NCBI GenBank assembly: GCA_902599405.1
Contig: CACKFO010000008.1
Span: forward strand, 1 to 64,000
Direction: 5' to 3'
Source: an uncultured Alphaproteobacteria bacterium
GTDB taxonomy: Bacteria; Pseudomonadota; Alphaproteobacteria; HIMB59
DNA: 64,000 bases
Part shown: positions 1 to 7,899 of the stretch, piece by piece
Layout of the letters: every line of letters begins with the position of its first letter
How positions within the stretch are numbered: the stretch's first letter is position 1
Position numbers and translations under genes: made by a program
The notes under the pieces: model-generated
Databases searched by the model: none
What the model saw: only the letters and a program-made list of their open reading frames with translations
What the model was told of the DNA's origin: nothing

Positions 1-560
1 ACAGACTATCTTTAAATTTATGTAAGTTATTAATGGATTACGCTTTGCCTACTAGGGAAAAAGGGAATTTTATGTTCAAAGACGCTCTAGATGATAATTC
101 TATGGGTTTAGTTTTTGAGTCATTTCTTAGAAATTTTTATCGTCAAGAACAAAACAAGTTTAGAGTAAGTAGTGATAGATTCCCGTGGAATGTTGAAGGA
201 GACGACAGTGATTTGTCATTACTTCAAGAAAATATAACCGACATTACACTAAGAAATACAGATAAAACATTAATAATCGATGCGAAGTTTTATAATGAAC
301 CTCTAATATCACGGTTTGGTAGATTAAGTATAAGAAATGACCATTTCAGGCAAATAGAGTCCTATTTACTTAATTTAGAGAGTAGAGAAGGACCTGACTC
401 AAAAGCAGATGGCATGTTAATTTATCCAAAAGTTAATCATCAAGAGCCTATCGATGCAGAATTTAATGTAAGGGGGCATAAGATATTTGTTAAAAGTTTA
501 GATTTAAATACTGATTGGAAAACCATACATAATCAATTGTTGGGATTTATCAATTATTAG
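1..560 (+). CDS. mcrC: McrC-like 5-methylcytosine restriction component, C-terminal part (cut by window start)
   Basis: The reading frame is open to the left edge of the window, so this is the C-terminal part of a longer protein; the first in-window ATG is at 33. The visible part shows the McrC nuclease domain: a conserved MGLVFESFLRNFYRQEQ stretch, then a PD-(D/E)xK-type core with Asp in ENITDITL and the DAK triad in LIIDAKFY, followed by an HFRQIESYLLN helix and a GMLIYP strand. In the family, McrC is the nuclease partner of the AAA+ GTPase McrB and cuts methylated foreign DNA. McrB would be expected upstream, outside the window. Its position next to a broken tRNA suggests an island, which is inference. 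The family call is confident; intactness cannot be judged. Confidence 0.82.
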   Translation, partial: RLSLNLCKLLMDYALPTREKGNFMFKDALDDNSMGLVFESFLRNFYRQEQNKFRVSSDRFPWNVEGDDSDLSLLQENITDITLRNTDKTLIIDAKFYNEPLISRFGRLSIRNDHFRQIESYLLNLESREGPDSKADGMLIYPKVNHQEPIDAEFNVRGHKIFVKSLDLNTDWKTIHNQLLGFINY

Positions 561-703
561 TATTTAAAATTAATTTCTTATGTGTTATAATGAATTTGTG
601 TTGATTTGAAATATTGCAGACACCCTAAATAAATAGCTAAAACTAACTAGAACGAACAAAGTTCTCCAATAACAATCAAAATTTCCAATGAAAGGAGAAT
701 AAT

Positions 704-952
704 ATGCGTGTACCTATAGACTTATTGCAAGCTAAAAAAGATAGAGAAATAAAAAGATTAAGAAAAAAATCTGGTTATTATGATGAAATGGAAAGACAAG
801 GAACTTTTGTTGCAAGACTTCCATATCCTATTGAAATAGGGGATATAATAAATCTTATTGAAAGAATGGGCATAAGGGAAGAGGGTAAAGTTCTACCAAA
901 ACTCTACTGCATCCAAAGAGACTTAGAGATTGACTTTGATAAAAACAATTAA
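704..952 (+). CDS. small unknown protein, 82 aa
   Basis: The ATG is preceded at ideal distance by a strong Shine-Dalgarno (AAAGGAGA), which supports a real gene. The protein is rich in Lys, Arg, Glu and Asp, has no signal peptide or membrane segment, and begins with a charged helical stretch (about residues 8-30). I do not recognise a family. It lies between the mcrC fragment and the tRNA-Ser remnant, so it probably belongs to the same accessory segment. A short inverted repeat follows the stop and could end its transcript. Confidence 0.6.
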   Translation: MRVPIDLLQAKKDREIKRLRKKSGYYDEMERQGTFVARLPYPIEIGDIINLIERMGIREEGKVLPKLYCIQRDLEIDFDKNN

Positions 953-953
953 T

Positions 954-990
954 TTCCGTCATATTTACGGAATACCAGAGTTTTTTTTTA
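954..990 (+). terminator. possible rho-independent terminator of the 82-aa gene
   Basis: Two bases after the stop there is a 6-bp inverted repeat (TTCCGT / ACGGAA, loop CATATTT at 960-966). A run of nine T follows, but only after an 8-base spacer, so the geometry is imperfect. Confidence 0.4.
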
Positions 991-1030
991 TTATTATTGT
1001 TAATAAATATGAGACTTACCGAGCTAAGTG

Positions 1031-1074
1031 GGTGGTTTCAAGACCGGTGCTTTCAACCGCTCAGCCATCCTTCC
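1031..1074 (-). pseudogene. 5' half of tRNA-Ser(UGA), broken in the anticodon loop
   Basis: Read on the minus strand from 1074, the sequence starts GGAAGGATGGCTGAGCGG and runs through the D arm to the anticodon loop (CTTGAAA). This is a good match to the 5' half of bacterial tRNA-Ser. Beyond the loop the expected anticodon-stem complement (ACCGG), long variable arm, T arm and CCA are absent: the 3' stem reads CCACC and no GTTCGAATC follows. It cannot fold as a working tRNA. The breakpoint in the anticodon loop is where tyrosine integrases commonly cross over, so this is probably a scar of element insertion or decay. Confidence 0.7.
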
Positions 1075-1179
1075 GATGTCATAAACGTCTAGAATGTATA
1101 TATTACGTTATTTTTAAATCAATCGTAATTTTATATTATTAGTTGATATATTCTTTTGCCACTCATGTTATGTTTTTAA

Positions 1180-1935
1180 GTGATTTTAAGTAATCTACCA
1201 ACATTAACTTTTTTTTATATTTTATTAGCATATTTTATTGGTGGCATTACCCAAGGTATACTTGGTGTTGGACTAATCACAGTTGTAATTTCTTTACTCT
1301 CATTTGTCGTGGATGTAAAAGAAACAATAGCTCTTGTGATAATACCAACAATTATTACTAGTTTTTTTCAGATGATAAATGGAAATAATTTGAGGAAAAT
1401 TTCTATTGATACAAAATTTTTTTTAATTTTTTCAACTCTAATCATCATTCCAGGAGTAATATTACTTAAAACACTACAATCGGATTTAATTTTAATATTT
1501 ATAGCGATTTTACTTTTTGTTAATTCTTCACTTTTTTTATCAAATAGAATTATTTCAATACCTAATCACAAAAGTTTAATAATTCAATCGATAACAGGAT
1601 CTTTTAATGGATTTATTATTGGTCTAACAAGTATTTATACCATGCCTTTTGTATTTTTATTACAATCACTAAAATATGAAAAAGAAAAAACTGTTCAATT
1701 TATGGGATTGGCTTTTTTACTTTATAGTTTAATGCAATTTTTTTCTTTTACATTTTTAAAGCTAATTGATATGAGCACAATTATTCCTTCATTAATTGTA
1801 TCCATACCAGTTGTAATAGGTTTTTTTTTAGGAAAAATAATTAGAGGATACGTTTCAGAAATACTATTTAAAAAGTTATTTTATATTATGTTATTATTGA
1901 TGAGTGGGGTAATTTTAATTAATGGTGTTTTGTAA
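1180..1935 (+). CDS. TSUP (TauE/SafE) family membrane permease
   Basis: 251-aa polytopic membrane protein with about eight hydrophobic segments. The N-terminal repeat carries the family's glycine-rich signature (FIGGITQGILGVG, about residues 20-32). TSUP proteins export or import small organic or sulfur anions such as sulfite, sulfoacetate or sulfolactate; the substrate here cannot be read from sequence. The start is GTG at 1180: the in-frame ATG at 1165 runs into a stop after four codons. It stands alone on the plus strand, convergent with the next gene. Family call good, substrate unknown. Confidence 0.75.
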   Translation: MILSNLPTLTFFYILLAYFIGGITQGILGVGLITVVISLLSFVVDVKETIALVIIPTIITSFFQMINGNNLRKISIDTKFFLIFSTLIIIPGVILLKTLQSDLILIFIAILLFVNSSLFLSNRIISIPNHKSLIIQSITGSFNGFIIGLTSIYTMPFVFLLQSLKYEKEKTVQFMGLAFLLYSLMQFFSFTFLKLIDMSTIIPSLIVSIPVVIGFFLGKIIRGYVSEILFKKLFYIMLLLMSGVILINGVL

Positions 1936-1945
1936 TTGAAACGAA

Positions 1946-2332
1946 TTAATTACCAGTGGTTCCGTCTATTCTATTAGTGCTGTAAATAGCACCTAACATA
2001 AATACAATAACTGAAGCGGGAAATAAAAGATAACCAATCGTGTATGTATCTGGATAATACTGCATACCTATGTACAGAATTATTGCTTGGAGTAGGCAAA
2101 GTAATAGAAATATGTAATTGGTTCCAATTCTACTTAAAAGTACAGCTAAGGGTTTCAATACAACTATGACTGCTGCACAAACAAAAATTATTGCTGGGAT
2201 AACATTTAACGATAAGCCCATTGACTCAGCATATGTGTAGTCCTCTAGGGACTCCCAAGGCAGGACCATGGATAGGAACATCATAATAATAGCCGAATAA
2301 ACAAACTTTTTGCCTGTATTAGTCAAAATCAT
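1946..2332 (-). CDS. small integral membrane protein, unknown function
   Basis: 128 aa with about four hydrophobic segments (roughly residues 9-25, 42-60, 72-92 and 98-118), a short basic N-terminus and a polar tail. I do not recognise the family. It is transcribed convergently with the TSUP permease (stop-to-stop distance about 10 bases) and divergently from the lldD-like gene, with about 40 bases between starts. No enzymatic motif is visible. Confidence 0.6.
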   Translation of the reverse strand: MILTNTGKKFVYSAIIMMFLSMVLPWESLEDYTYAESMGLSLNVIPAIIFVCAAVIVVLKPLAVLLSRIGTNYIFLLLCLLQAIILYIGMQYYPDTYTIGYLLFPASVIVFMLGAIYSTNRIDGTTGN

Positions 2333-2373
2333 ATGTTATTTATAACAAATACAGGCTTTTTAGCAAAATTATT

Positions 2374-3522
2374 ATGAGATTAGATAACTGCTTAAATTTT
2401 AAAGATTTCAGGAAGTTAGCCAATAAAAAACTTCCATCTCCCGTATTCCATTATATCGATGGTGCTGCAGATGATGAAGTAACATATAGAAGAAATACAT
2501 CGGCCTTTGATGATGTTGATTTAATACCAAACGTATTAAGAGGTGTAAAAGATGTTGATTTATCTACAACTATTTTTGGAAAAAAAATAGATTTACCTTT
2601 TTATTGTTCACCAACGGCTCTCCAGAGAATATTTCATTACGAAGGAGAAAGAGCAGTAGCTAAGGCAGCTCAAAAATTTAATACTATGTTTGGTGTGTCT
2701 TCTTTGGCTACAGTAAGTGTAGAGGAAATATCAAACCTCGTGGATACGCCAAAGATGTTTCAATTTTATTATCACAAAGATAAGGGATTAAACAATTCAA
2801 TTCTTCAAAGAGCAAAAGATGCTAATTTCGATGTTATGGCTTTGACTGTTGATACTATAACAGGCGGCAATAGAGAAAGAGACATAAGAACTGGTTTTAC
2901 ATCACCTCCTAAATTTACTTTATCAAGCATATTCAGCTATGTTACTAAGCCAACATGGGCAATTAATTATTTAACTAAAGGCAAATTTGAACTTCCACAT
3001 CTTCAAGAATATGTAAAAGAGGGAACTAATACAGCAATTTCAATTGGTAATTACTTTTCTACTATGCTCGATCAAGATATGAATTGGAAAGATGCTGAAA
3101 AATTATGTTCTGATTGGGGTGGCCATTTCGCATTAAAGGGAATACTAAGTGTAGAAGATGCAAAAAGAGCAGTGGATATTGGATGTACTGGAATTGTCGT
3201 ATCTAATCACGGAGGAAGGCAATTAGATGGTGCGAGATCACCTTTTGATCAGTTAGCTGATATAGTTGAGGCAGTAGGAGATAAAGTAGATGTAATTTGT
3301 GAAGGGGGTATCCAAAGAGGTACTCATATGCTTAAAGCTTTGTCATTGGGAGCTAAAGCTTGTGCTGGAGGAAGACTTTATTTATATGCATTGGCAGCTG
3401 CTGGACAAGTAGGTGTAGAAAAAGCTTTAAGTATTTATAAAACAGAGTTGGAACGAGATATGAAGTTGATGGGCTGTAAAAAAATATCTGACCTTTCTAC
3501 CAATAATATTAAATTTAAGTAA
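2374..3522 (+). CDS. lldD: FMN-dependent alpha-hydroxy-acid (L-lactate) dehydrogenase
   Basis: 382 aa, the usual family length. The family oxidises L-2-hydroxyacids such as lactate with FMN and passes electrons to quinone (dehydrogenases) or oxygen (oxidases). Visible features: the FxxxxxxKLPSPVFHYIDGAADDE N-terminus, the FMN-binding ALQRIFHYEGERAVAKAA region, and the catalytic VSNHGGRQLDG with His near residue 279, followed by the GGIQRG phosphate-binding loop (EGGIQRGTHMLKALSLGA). Lactate is the commonest substrate, but glycolate, mandelate and other hydroxyacids are used by close relatives. No lactate permease gene is adjacent. Confidence 0.85.
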   Translation: MRLDNCLNFKDFRKLANKKLPSPVFHYIDGAADDEVTYRRNTSAFDDVDLIPNVLRGVKDVDLSTTIFGKKIDLPFYCSPTALQRIFHYEGERAVAKAAQKFNTMFGVSSLATVSVEEISNLVDTPKMFQFYYHKDKGLNNSILQRAKDANFDVMALTVDTITGGNRERDIRTGFTSPPKFTLSSIFSYVTKPTWAINYLTKGKFELPHLQEYVKEGTNTAISIGNYFSTMLDQDMNWKDAEKLCSDWGGHFALKGILSVEDAKRAVDIGCTGIVVSNHGGRQLDGARSPFDQLADIVEAVGDKVDVICEGGIQRGTHMLKALSLGAKACAGGRLYLYALAAAGQVGVEKALSIYKTELERDMKLMGCKKISDLSTNNIKFK

Positions 3523-3593
3523 ATTAAATTATAGTTGCTGTCGTTGTCACTAATCTTAAAGATTTTATAATATAAACTGTTTAATAGAATCTT

Positions 3594-4649
3594 ATGTTCA
3601 TCAAATTATTATTAAAATCAGTATTTATATATTTATTTACTCTAAATTTGCATGCACATGACCCAAAAAATTGTGACGTGCTTCAAAACTATGATTTTTC
3701 TGGTTTTGAAAGCTGGAAAATTGAAGTTGTAAATAGATCGAACGAATTTGGGCTAGATGAGGATTTTGTATCAAAATTAATTGCACCATATGAGGTAAAT
3801 AAAAGAGTTATTGAAAATGATAAGTGCCAGCCAGAATTTACTTTAACTTTTTCAGAATATATTGAAAAAAGAAATTCAGATACAAGAATTCAAAATGGAA
3901 TTAATAATAAAAGTAAATACAGTAATTTATTAGATAAAATTGATAACTATTATAATGTTCAATCAAGATTTATTTTATCTATATGGGGTTTAGAAACTGC
4001 TTACGGAAAAATTACAGGCAATTATCCTGTATTAGAAAGCCTTTTAACCATGTCATATGACGAAAGAAGAAGAAGATATTTCACTAAAGAATTATATAAC
4101 GCTCTTAAAATTCTCGAGCAAGGACACATTAATGTAATTGATTTCAAGGGCTCTTGGGCAGGAGCTATGGGTCAAAATCAATTTATGCCTTCAAGTTTTT
4201 TAAACTACGCTCAAGATTTTAATAATGATGGCAAGAAGGATATTTGGACTGACACAGAGGACTCACTCGCTTCTATTGCAAGATATTTACAAGGGGTAGG
4301 GTCAAATAAATGGGATCCAAATTACACTTGGGGTAGAGAAGTTATCCCCCCAGAAAATGTTAAATCTTTAGAGCCTAAGTTGTTTGTAAAAAGAGAAAAA
4401 GGTTGTTTAGCAGTAAAAAAATTATCAAAAAAATTACCTTTAAATGAATTTAGACTAATGAATTTTAAAAAGATGAATGGTAATTCTCTAGATAATTTAG
4501 ATATTAATAGCTATTTATTAAGGATGGGTAGGGAAGAGGGTGATTACAGGTATTTTATTGTTTATGATAATTATTTAAATATTCTCTCTTACAACTGTTC
4601 TAATTATTATGGTCTTTCAGTTGGATTGTTAAGTGATAAATTTAAATAA
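3594..4649 (+). CDS. mltB: MltB-type lytic murein transglycosylase
   Basis: 351-aa secreted protein with a hydrophobic signal segment (about residues 3-19, ending near LHAHD). The SLT_2/MltB catalytic core has the active-site Glu in WGLETAYGK (about residue 134) and the downstream GSWAGAMGQNQFMPSSF and DLxDSLASIARYL-type motifs. It cleaves peptidoglycan glycan strands to 1,6-anhydroMurNAc ends in the periplasm. The C-terminus is longer than the core domain and lacks an obvious PG_binding_1 repeat. The next gene starts 17 bases before its stop, and dacC follows, making a three-gene cell-wall set typical of alphaproteobacteria. Confidence 0.85.
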   Translation: MFIKLLLKSVFIYLFTLNLHAHDPKNCDVLQNYDFSGFESWKIEVVNRSNEFGLDEDFVSKLIAPYEVNKRVIENDKCQPEFTLTFSEYIEKRNSDTRIQNGINNKSKYSNLLDKIDNYYNVQSRFILSIWGLETAYGKITGNYPVLESLLTMSYDERRRRYFTKELYNALKILEQGHINVIDFKGSWAGAMGQNQFMPSSFLNYAQDFNNDGKKDIWTDTEDSLASIARYLQGVGSNKWDPNYTWGREVIPPENVKSLEPKLFVKREKGCLAVKKLSKKLPLNEFRLMNFKKMNGNSLDNLDINSYLLRMGREEGDYRYFIVYDNYLNILSYNCSNYYGLSVGLLSDKFK

Positions 4650-5406
4650 TATTAATAAAATACTGTTTTTACTGTTTTTATCATCATGTACAATTACTTC
4701 TATTGAAACTGTCGATGATAAAAAAATAGATGAAGAGGTCGCAACTCAAGAATACTTTAAAAAATCAGAAGTTATTATATCACCACTTGATGACTACAAT
4801 ATTGAGCTAAGTGTTATGGAAAAGTTTGTTATAGATGAAAGAATTAAAGGCAATAATATCCATCATTCTAATTTGCCTATACCAAGTGTGGTAAAACTGT
4901 CAGATCCCAGCAACCTAGATAACAATATTATTGTTAGAAACATTAAGTTAGATACTGAAAATAGACTTTCATTAAGTCAAGAAATTATTGATAAAATATC
5001 ACTAAATACAAAAGTATATTTAGAATATTTAAAAGATGAATCAATAATTCTAAGAAATGTTGTTGACTCAAAAGAAGAGAGTAAGATAAAGATGGATGAT
5101 ACAGAAATTTCATTTGAACAGTTAGATCAAGATCAAACTGAAATTAGTGAAAAACTTGATTATGAGAAAATTAAAACTCTAGATATTAAAAATTCTAAGA
5201 AACAAAACACTATATTAGTTGAAATTTATAAAGATATAAAAATAGCAAAGCTTAAAACTAATAAAATCAAGAATTTAGGATTGTTTTATGAAGAAAATGA
5301 AGAGGGAGTTAAGGTTTTTGCTGGCCCATTTCTAAAGAGTGATATAAATCTTAAGTTAGATTTTCTGATTAAAAATGGATATTTGAATGCAAAAAAAACC
5401 CCTTAA
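4633..5406 (+). CDS. RlpA-like lipoprotein with a degenerate DPBB region and C-terminal SPOR-like end
   Basis: 257 aa, GTG start overlapping mltB by 17 bases. The N-terminus is a lipoprotein signal (FLLFLSSC, lipidated Cys near residue 19). The middle resembles RlpA's double-psi beta-barrel: HHSNLPIPSVVKL parallels the AHxTLPLPSxVRV motif, and a RLSLSQEIIDKI stretch parallels RIIDLS. The family's ASYYG and NDRGP residues are missing, so glycan-cleaving activity is doubtful. The last 35 residues (EGVKVFAGPF...LIKNGYLNAK) look like a SPOR domain, which binds denuded septal peptidoglycan. Position between mltB and dacC supports the RlpA assignment. Sequence support is moderate; synteny support is stronger. 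Confidence 0.62.
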   Translation: MINLNNINKILFLLFLSSCTITSIETVDDKKIDEEVATQEYFKKSEVIISPLDDYNIELSVMEKFVIDERIKGNNIHHSNLPIPSVVKLSDPSNLDNNIIVRNIKLDTENRLSLSQEIIDKISLNTKVYLEYLKDESIILRNVVDSKEESKIKMDDTEISFEQLDQDQTEISEKLDYEKIKTLDIKNSKKQNTILVEIYKDIKIAKLKTNKIKNLGLFYEENEEGVKVFAGPFLKSDINLKLDFLIKNGYLNAKKTP

Positions 5407-6514
5407 TTTATTATTTATAGCAATTATTATTCTATTTCCTAAACAATCTCTTACTATTGAAAGTTTGGCAAAAACGGCCCTTGTAATCGATTTATCAACA
5501 AACGAAGTTCTTTTAGAAAAAAACTCTAAAGCCAAAACATATCCATCAAGTATGACCAAGATGATGACCGCTCTTGTAGCCTTTGAAAAAATCAAAAATG
5601 GTACTTTATCATTAGATCAAGAGTTTTTAGTAAGTAAAAAGGCATGGAAAATGGGCGGTTCGAAAATGTTCATAGAGGTAGACAAAAGAGTCAAAGTTTA
5701 TGATTTGTTACTAGGAATTATCGTTCAGAGCGGAAATGATGCCTCGATTGCTTTAGCAGAGGGTATATCTGGCTCTGAGGAAATTTTTGCTGTTGAGATG
5801 AATAATTTAGGTAAAAAAATAGGACTCACAGAGACTAATTTTACAAATAGTAGTGGCTGGCCTGATGACAATCATTACACAACAGCTGAAGATCTTGCAA
5901 AAATAGCTGAGTACACGATTAAAAATCATTATGAATTATATCAAATGTACAAATTAAGTGATTTTACATATAGCGGGATCAAACAAGATAACAGAAATCC
6001 ACTCCTATATACATTTGAGGGGTCTGATGGCTTTAAAACAGGTTATACAGAAGCAGCTGGCTACGGTTTGGTTGGATCTGCAGAAAGAGGGGATAGGCGC
6101 CTGATTATTGTTCTAAATGGACTAGACTCTTCCAAATCAAGGGCCCAGGAGTCACTAAGATTAATGGATTGGGGTTTCAACAATTTTCAATTAGTAGATT
6201 TTTTTAAAAAAAATGAGGTTATTCAAGAAGCTGATACTTGGCTAGGTAAAGACAACAAAGTAGACCTAGTTGCTTTAAACGATATAAGTGTGAGCATTCC
6301 AAAAGCACAACTATCTTCTGCTAAAGTTAATGTGATAGTTGAGGAGCCTATTGCAACTCCTATTCAAAAAGGCGACCAAATAGCCAAACTTCAAATATCG
6401 TTTGCTGATAAGAATACTGAATTTCCTTTATTTTCAGGTGAGGACATAGAGCAAAAGAATTTCTTTTCAAGAATATTTTCAGCTATTTATTATATCATTC
6501 TTGGATCTAACTAA
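5387..6514 (+). CDS. dacC: D-alanyl-D-alanine carboxypeptidase (PBP5/6 family)
   Basis: 375 aa, normal length. It removes the terminal D-Ala of peptidoglycan pentapeptides at the inner-membrane surface. All three penicillin-binding motifs are present: SMTK (Ser about residue 55), SGN (about 115-117) and KTG (about 217-219). A PBP5 C-terminal beta domain follows, and the last about 17 residues (FFSRIFSAIYYIIL) form a likely amphipathic membrane-anchoring helix. The signal segment is about residues 7-22. It overlaps the RlpA-like gene by 20 bases and is followed 15 bases later by tmk, so the six-gene run to metG is probably one operon. Confidence 0.92.
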   Translation: MQKKPLNLLFIAIIILFPKQSLTIESLAKTALVIDLSTNEVLLEKNSKAKTYPSSMTKMMTALVAFEKIKNGTLSLDQEFLVSKKAWKMGGSKMFIEVDKRVKVYDLLLGIIVQSGNDASIALAEGISGSEEIFAVEMNNLGKKIGLTETNFTNSSGWPDDNHYTTAEDLAKIAEYTIKNHYELYQMYKLSDFTYSGIKQDNRNPLLYTFEGSDGFKTGYTEAAGYGLVGSAERGDRRLIIVLNGLDSSKSRAQESLRLMDWGFNNFQLVDFFKKNEVIQEADTWLGKDNKVDLVALNDISVSIPKAQLSSAKVNVIVEEPIATPIQKGDQIAKLQISFADKNTEFPLFSGEDIEQKNFFSRIFSAIYYIILGSN

Positions 6515-6529
6515 ATAATATCATATAGA

Positions 6530-7129
6530 ATGAAAGTAATCAGTTTTGAAGGTTTCGAATATTCTGGAAAATCGACACAGATAAAACTTTTAAAGAAATA
6601 TTTTATAAAAAATAATATCAAATCTACTTTTACTAGAGAGCCTGGAGGTAATAAAGATCTAGAAAAGATAAGAAATGTGATTTTAAAGTCTAATTTCAAT
6701 AATTTAAGTTTAATAATGTTTTTCTTTGCATCTAGATTTACATTAATATCTTCAATTAAAAAGAATGATTTCATTGTATTTGATAGATTTTTTGACTCTA
6801 CTTATGCTTATCAAAAATATAATTCTAAAGAAAAAAAACTTATTATCAGTTTAATTAAGTTAATTGATAAGAATTTTATCCCAAAGATAACTTTTTATTT
6901 GAAGTTAGATAAAAAAAATTTAATAAGAAGGAAAGATAAAAGATTATATTCAAATAAATTTGATAAAAAATATTTTGGACAATTCTCAAGAATTCAAAAA
7001 AATTATGAAGAAATATCTAAAATAAAAATAGGTGAACGTAAGTTTGTTGCTATTGATGCATCACTATCTGCTAATGAAGTACATGACAAAATCATATTAA
7101 ATCTAAAAAAATGCAAATTGATAAAGTAG
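6530..7129 (+). CDS. tmk: thymidylate kinase
   Basis: 199 aa. It phosphorylates dTMP to dTDP for DNA synthesis. The P-loop reads EGFEYSGKST (about residues 7-16), slightly unusual where most enzymes have EGxDGAGKST. FTREPGG (about 34-40) and the dTMP-contacting DR motif in VFDRFFDSTYAYQ (D85, R86) are present, and a basic lid segment (RRKDKRLY) follows. The ATG is 15 bases after dacC. The 3' end overlaps holB by 19 bases, the same tmk-holB coupling seen in many alphaproteobacteria. Confidence 0.9.
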   Translation: MKVISFEGFEYSGKSTQIKLLKKYFIKNNIKSTFTREPGGNKDLEKIRNVILKSNFNNLSLIMFFFASRFTLISSIKKNDFIVFDRFFDSTYAYQKYNSKEKKLIISLIKLIDKNFIPKITFYLKLDKKNLIRRKDKRLYSNKFDKKYFGQFSRIQKNYEEISKIKIGERKFVAIDASLSANEVHDKIILNLKKCKLIK

Positions 7130-7899
7130 TAAATACTATAAAATCTGAGAGTAGTGGCTTTTATTTATTAGAGACTACTAATAGTGAGAGTATTTCATAT
7201 TTAGAGGAACAAATTTTAAATAGTTTCTATGAGAAACAATATGAAATAGACTCAAGTTTTATTGTTCTAGAGCCCGAAGAAAAATCAAAATTTATAACAA
7301 TTGACCAAGTAAGAAAAATGAAAAAAGAGTTTCTACATACAAACGTATTAAACCTTAGCAAAGTAATATTTGTCAGAGAGGTAAATTATTTAAATATTAA
7401 TGCTTTAAATGGACTTTTAAAAATCATCGAAGAAATACCATCAAAAACCTATTTTATTTTTTGTTCTAAAAACCTAATAAGCTTACCTGAAACGATAATT
7501 TCAAGGGCCAGAGTTATCAGAGATTTGAATTCAAAGATAAATTTGAGTGATTTAAATTCAATGAAAGAAGACATAGTAAGGCAAAATCAAAATATTTCAG
7601 AGGAATTAATACACTCTCTTATTAACCCCTTCATTGATCTAAAAAGCACTGATTTTTTTGAAAAGATTAAACTATTTAATAAAGATCAAATAAGCATATG
7701 TTCATTAATATTTTTAAAAATACTCAAATACTATTTAAGAAGTAATTTAAATAATAAAAAACTATACAAGTACCTATTAAAACTTCATTCAGATTATTTA
7801 ACTGATGTAGATGAAAGTTTAAAATTCAATACATTAACAAATGACCTAATTTCAATCTATTTTACAAGATTAAATTCTAATCTTATTAAGCATGTCTAA
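7111..7899 (+). CDS. holB: DNA polymerase III delta' subunit-like clamp-loader protein
   Basis: 262 aa, shorter than the roughly 330-aa E. coli protein. The delta' subunit is the rigid stator of the clamp loader and does not hydrolyse ATP; consistent with this, no Walker A is present. Recognisable features are ITIDQVRKMKKEF, then the conserved NALNGLLKIIEEIPSKTYFIFCSKN helix-strand and the following SRARVIRD, which correspond to the sensor region ending in an SRC-like turn. A DnaX-type zinc module is not apparent. Position between tmk and metG supports the call. It overlaps metG by 8 bases. Confidence 0.82.
   Translation: MQIDKVVNTIKSESSGFYLLETTNSESISYLEEQILNSFYEKQYEIDSSFIVLEPEEKSKFITIDQVRKMKKEFLHTNVLNLSKVIFVREVNYLNINALNGLLKIIEEIPSKTYFIFCSKNLISLPETIISRARVIRDLNSKINLSDLNSMKEDIVRQNQNISEELIHSLINPFIDLKSTDFFEKIKLFNKDQISICSLIFLKILKYYLRSNLNNKKLYKYLLKLHSDYLTDVDESLKFNTLTNDLISIYFTRLNSNLIKHV

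Noticed and set aside
645-665. LexA-like box upstream of the 82-aa gene
   Set aside because: AGAAC and GTTCT halves are present, but the spacing does not fit the alphaproteobacterial GTTC-N7-GTTC operator, and nothing else supports SOS control.
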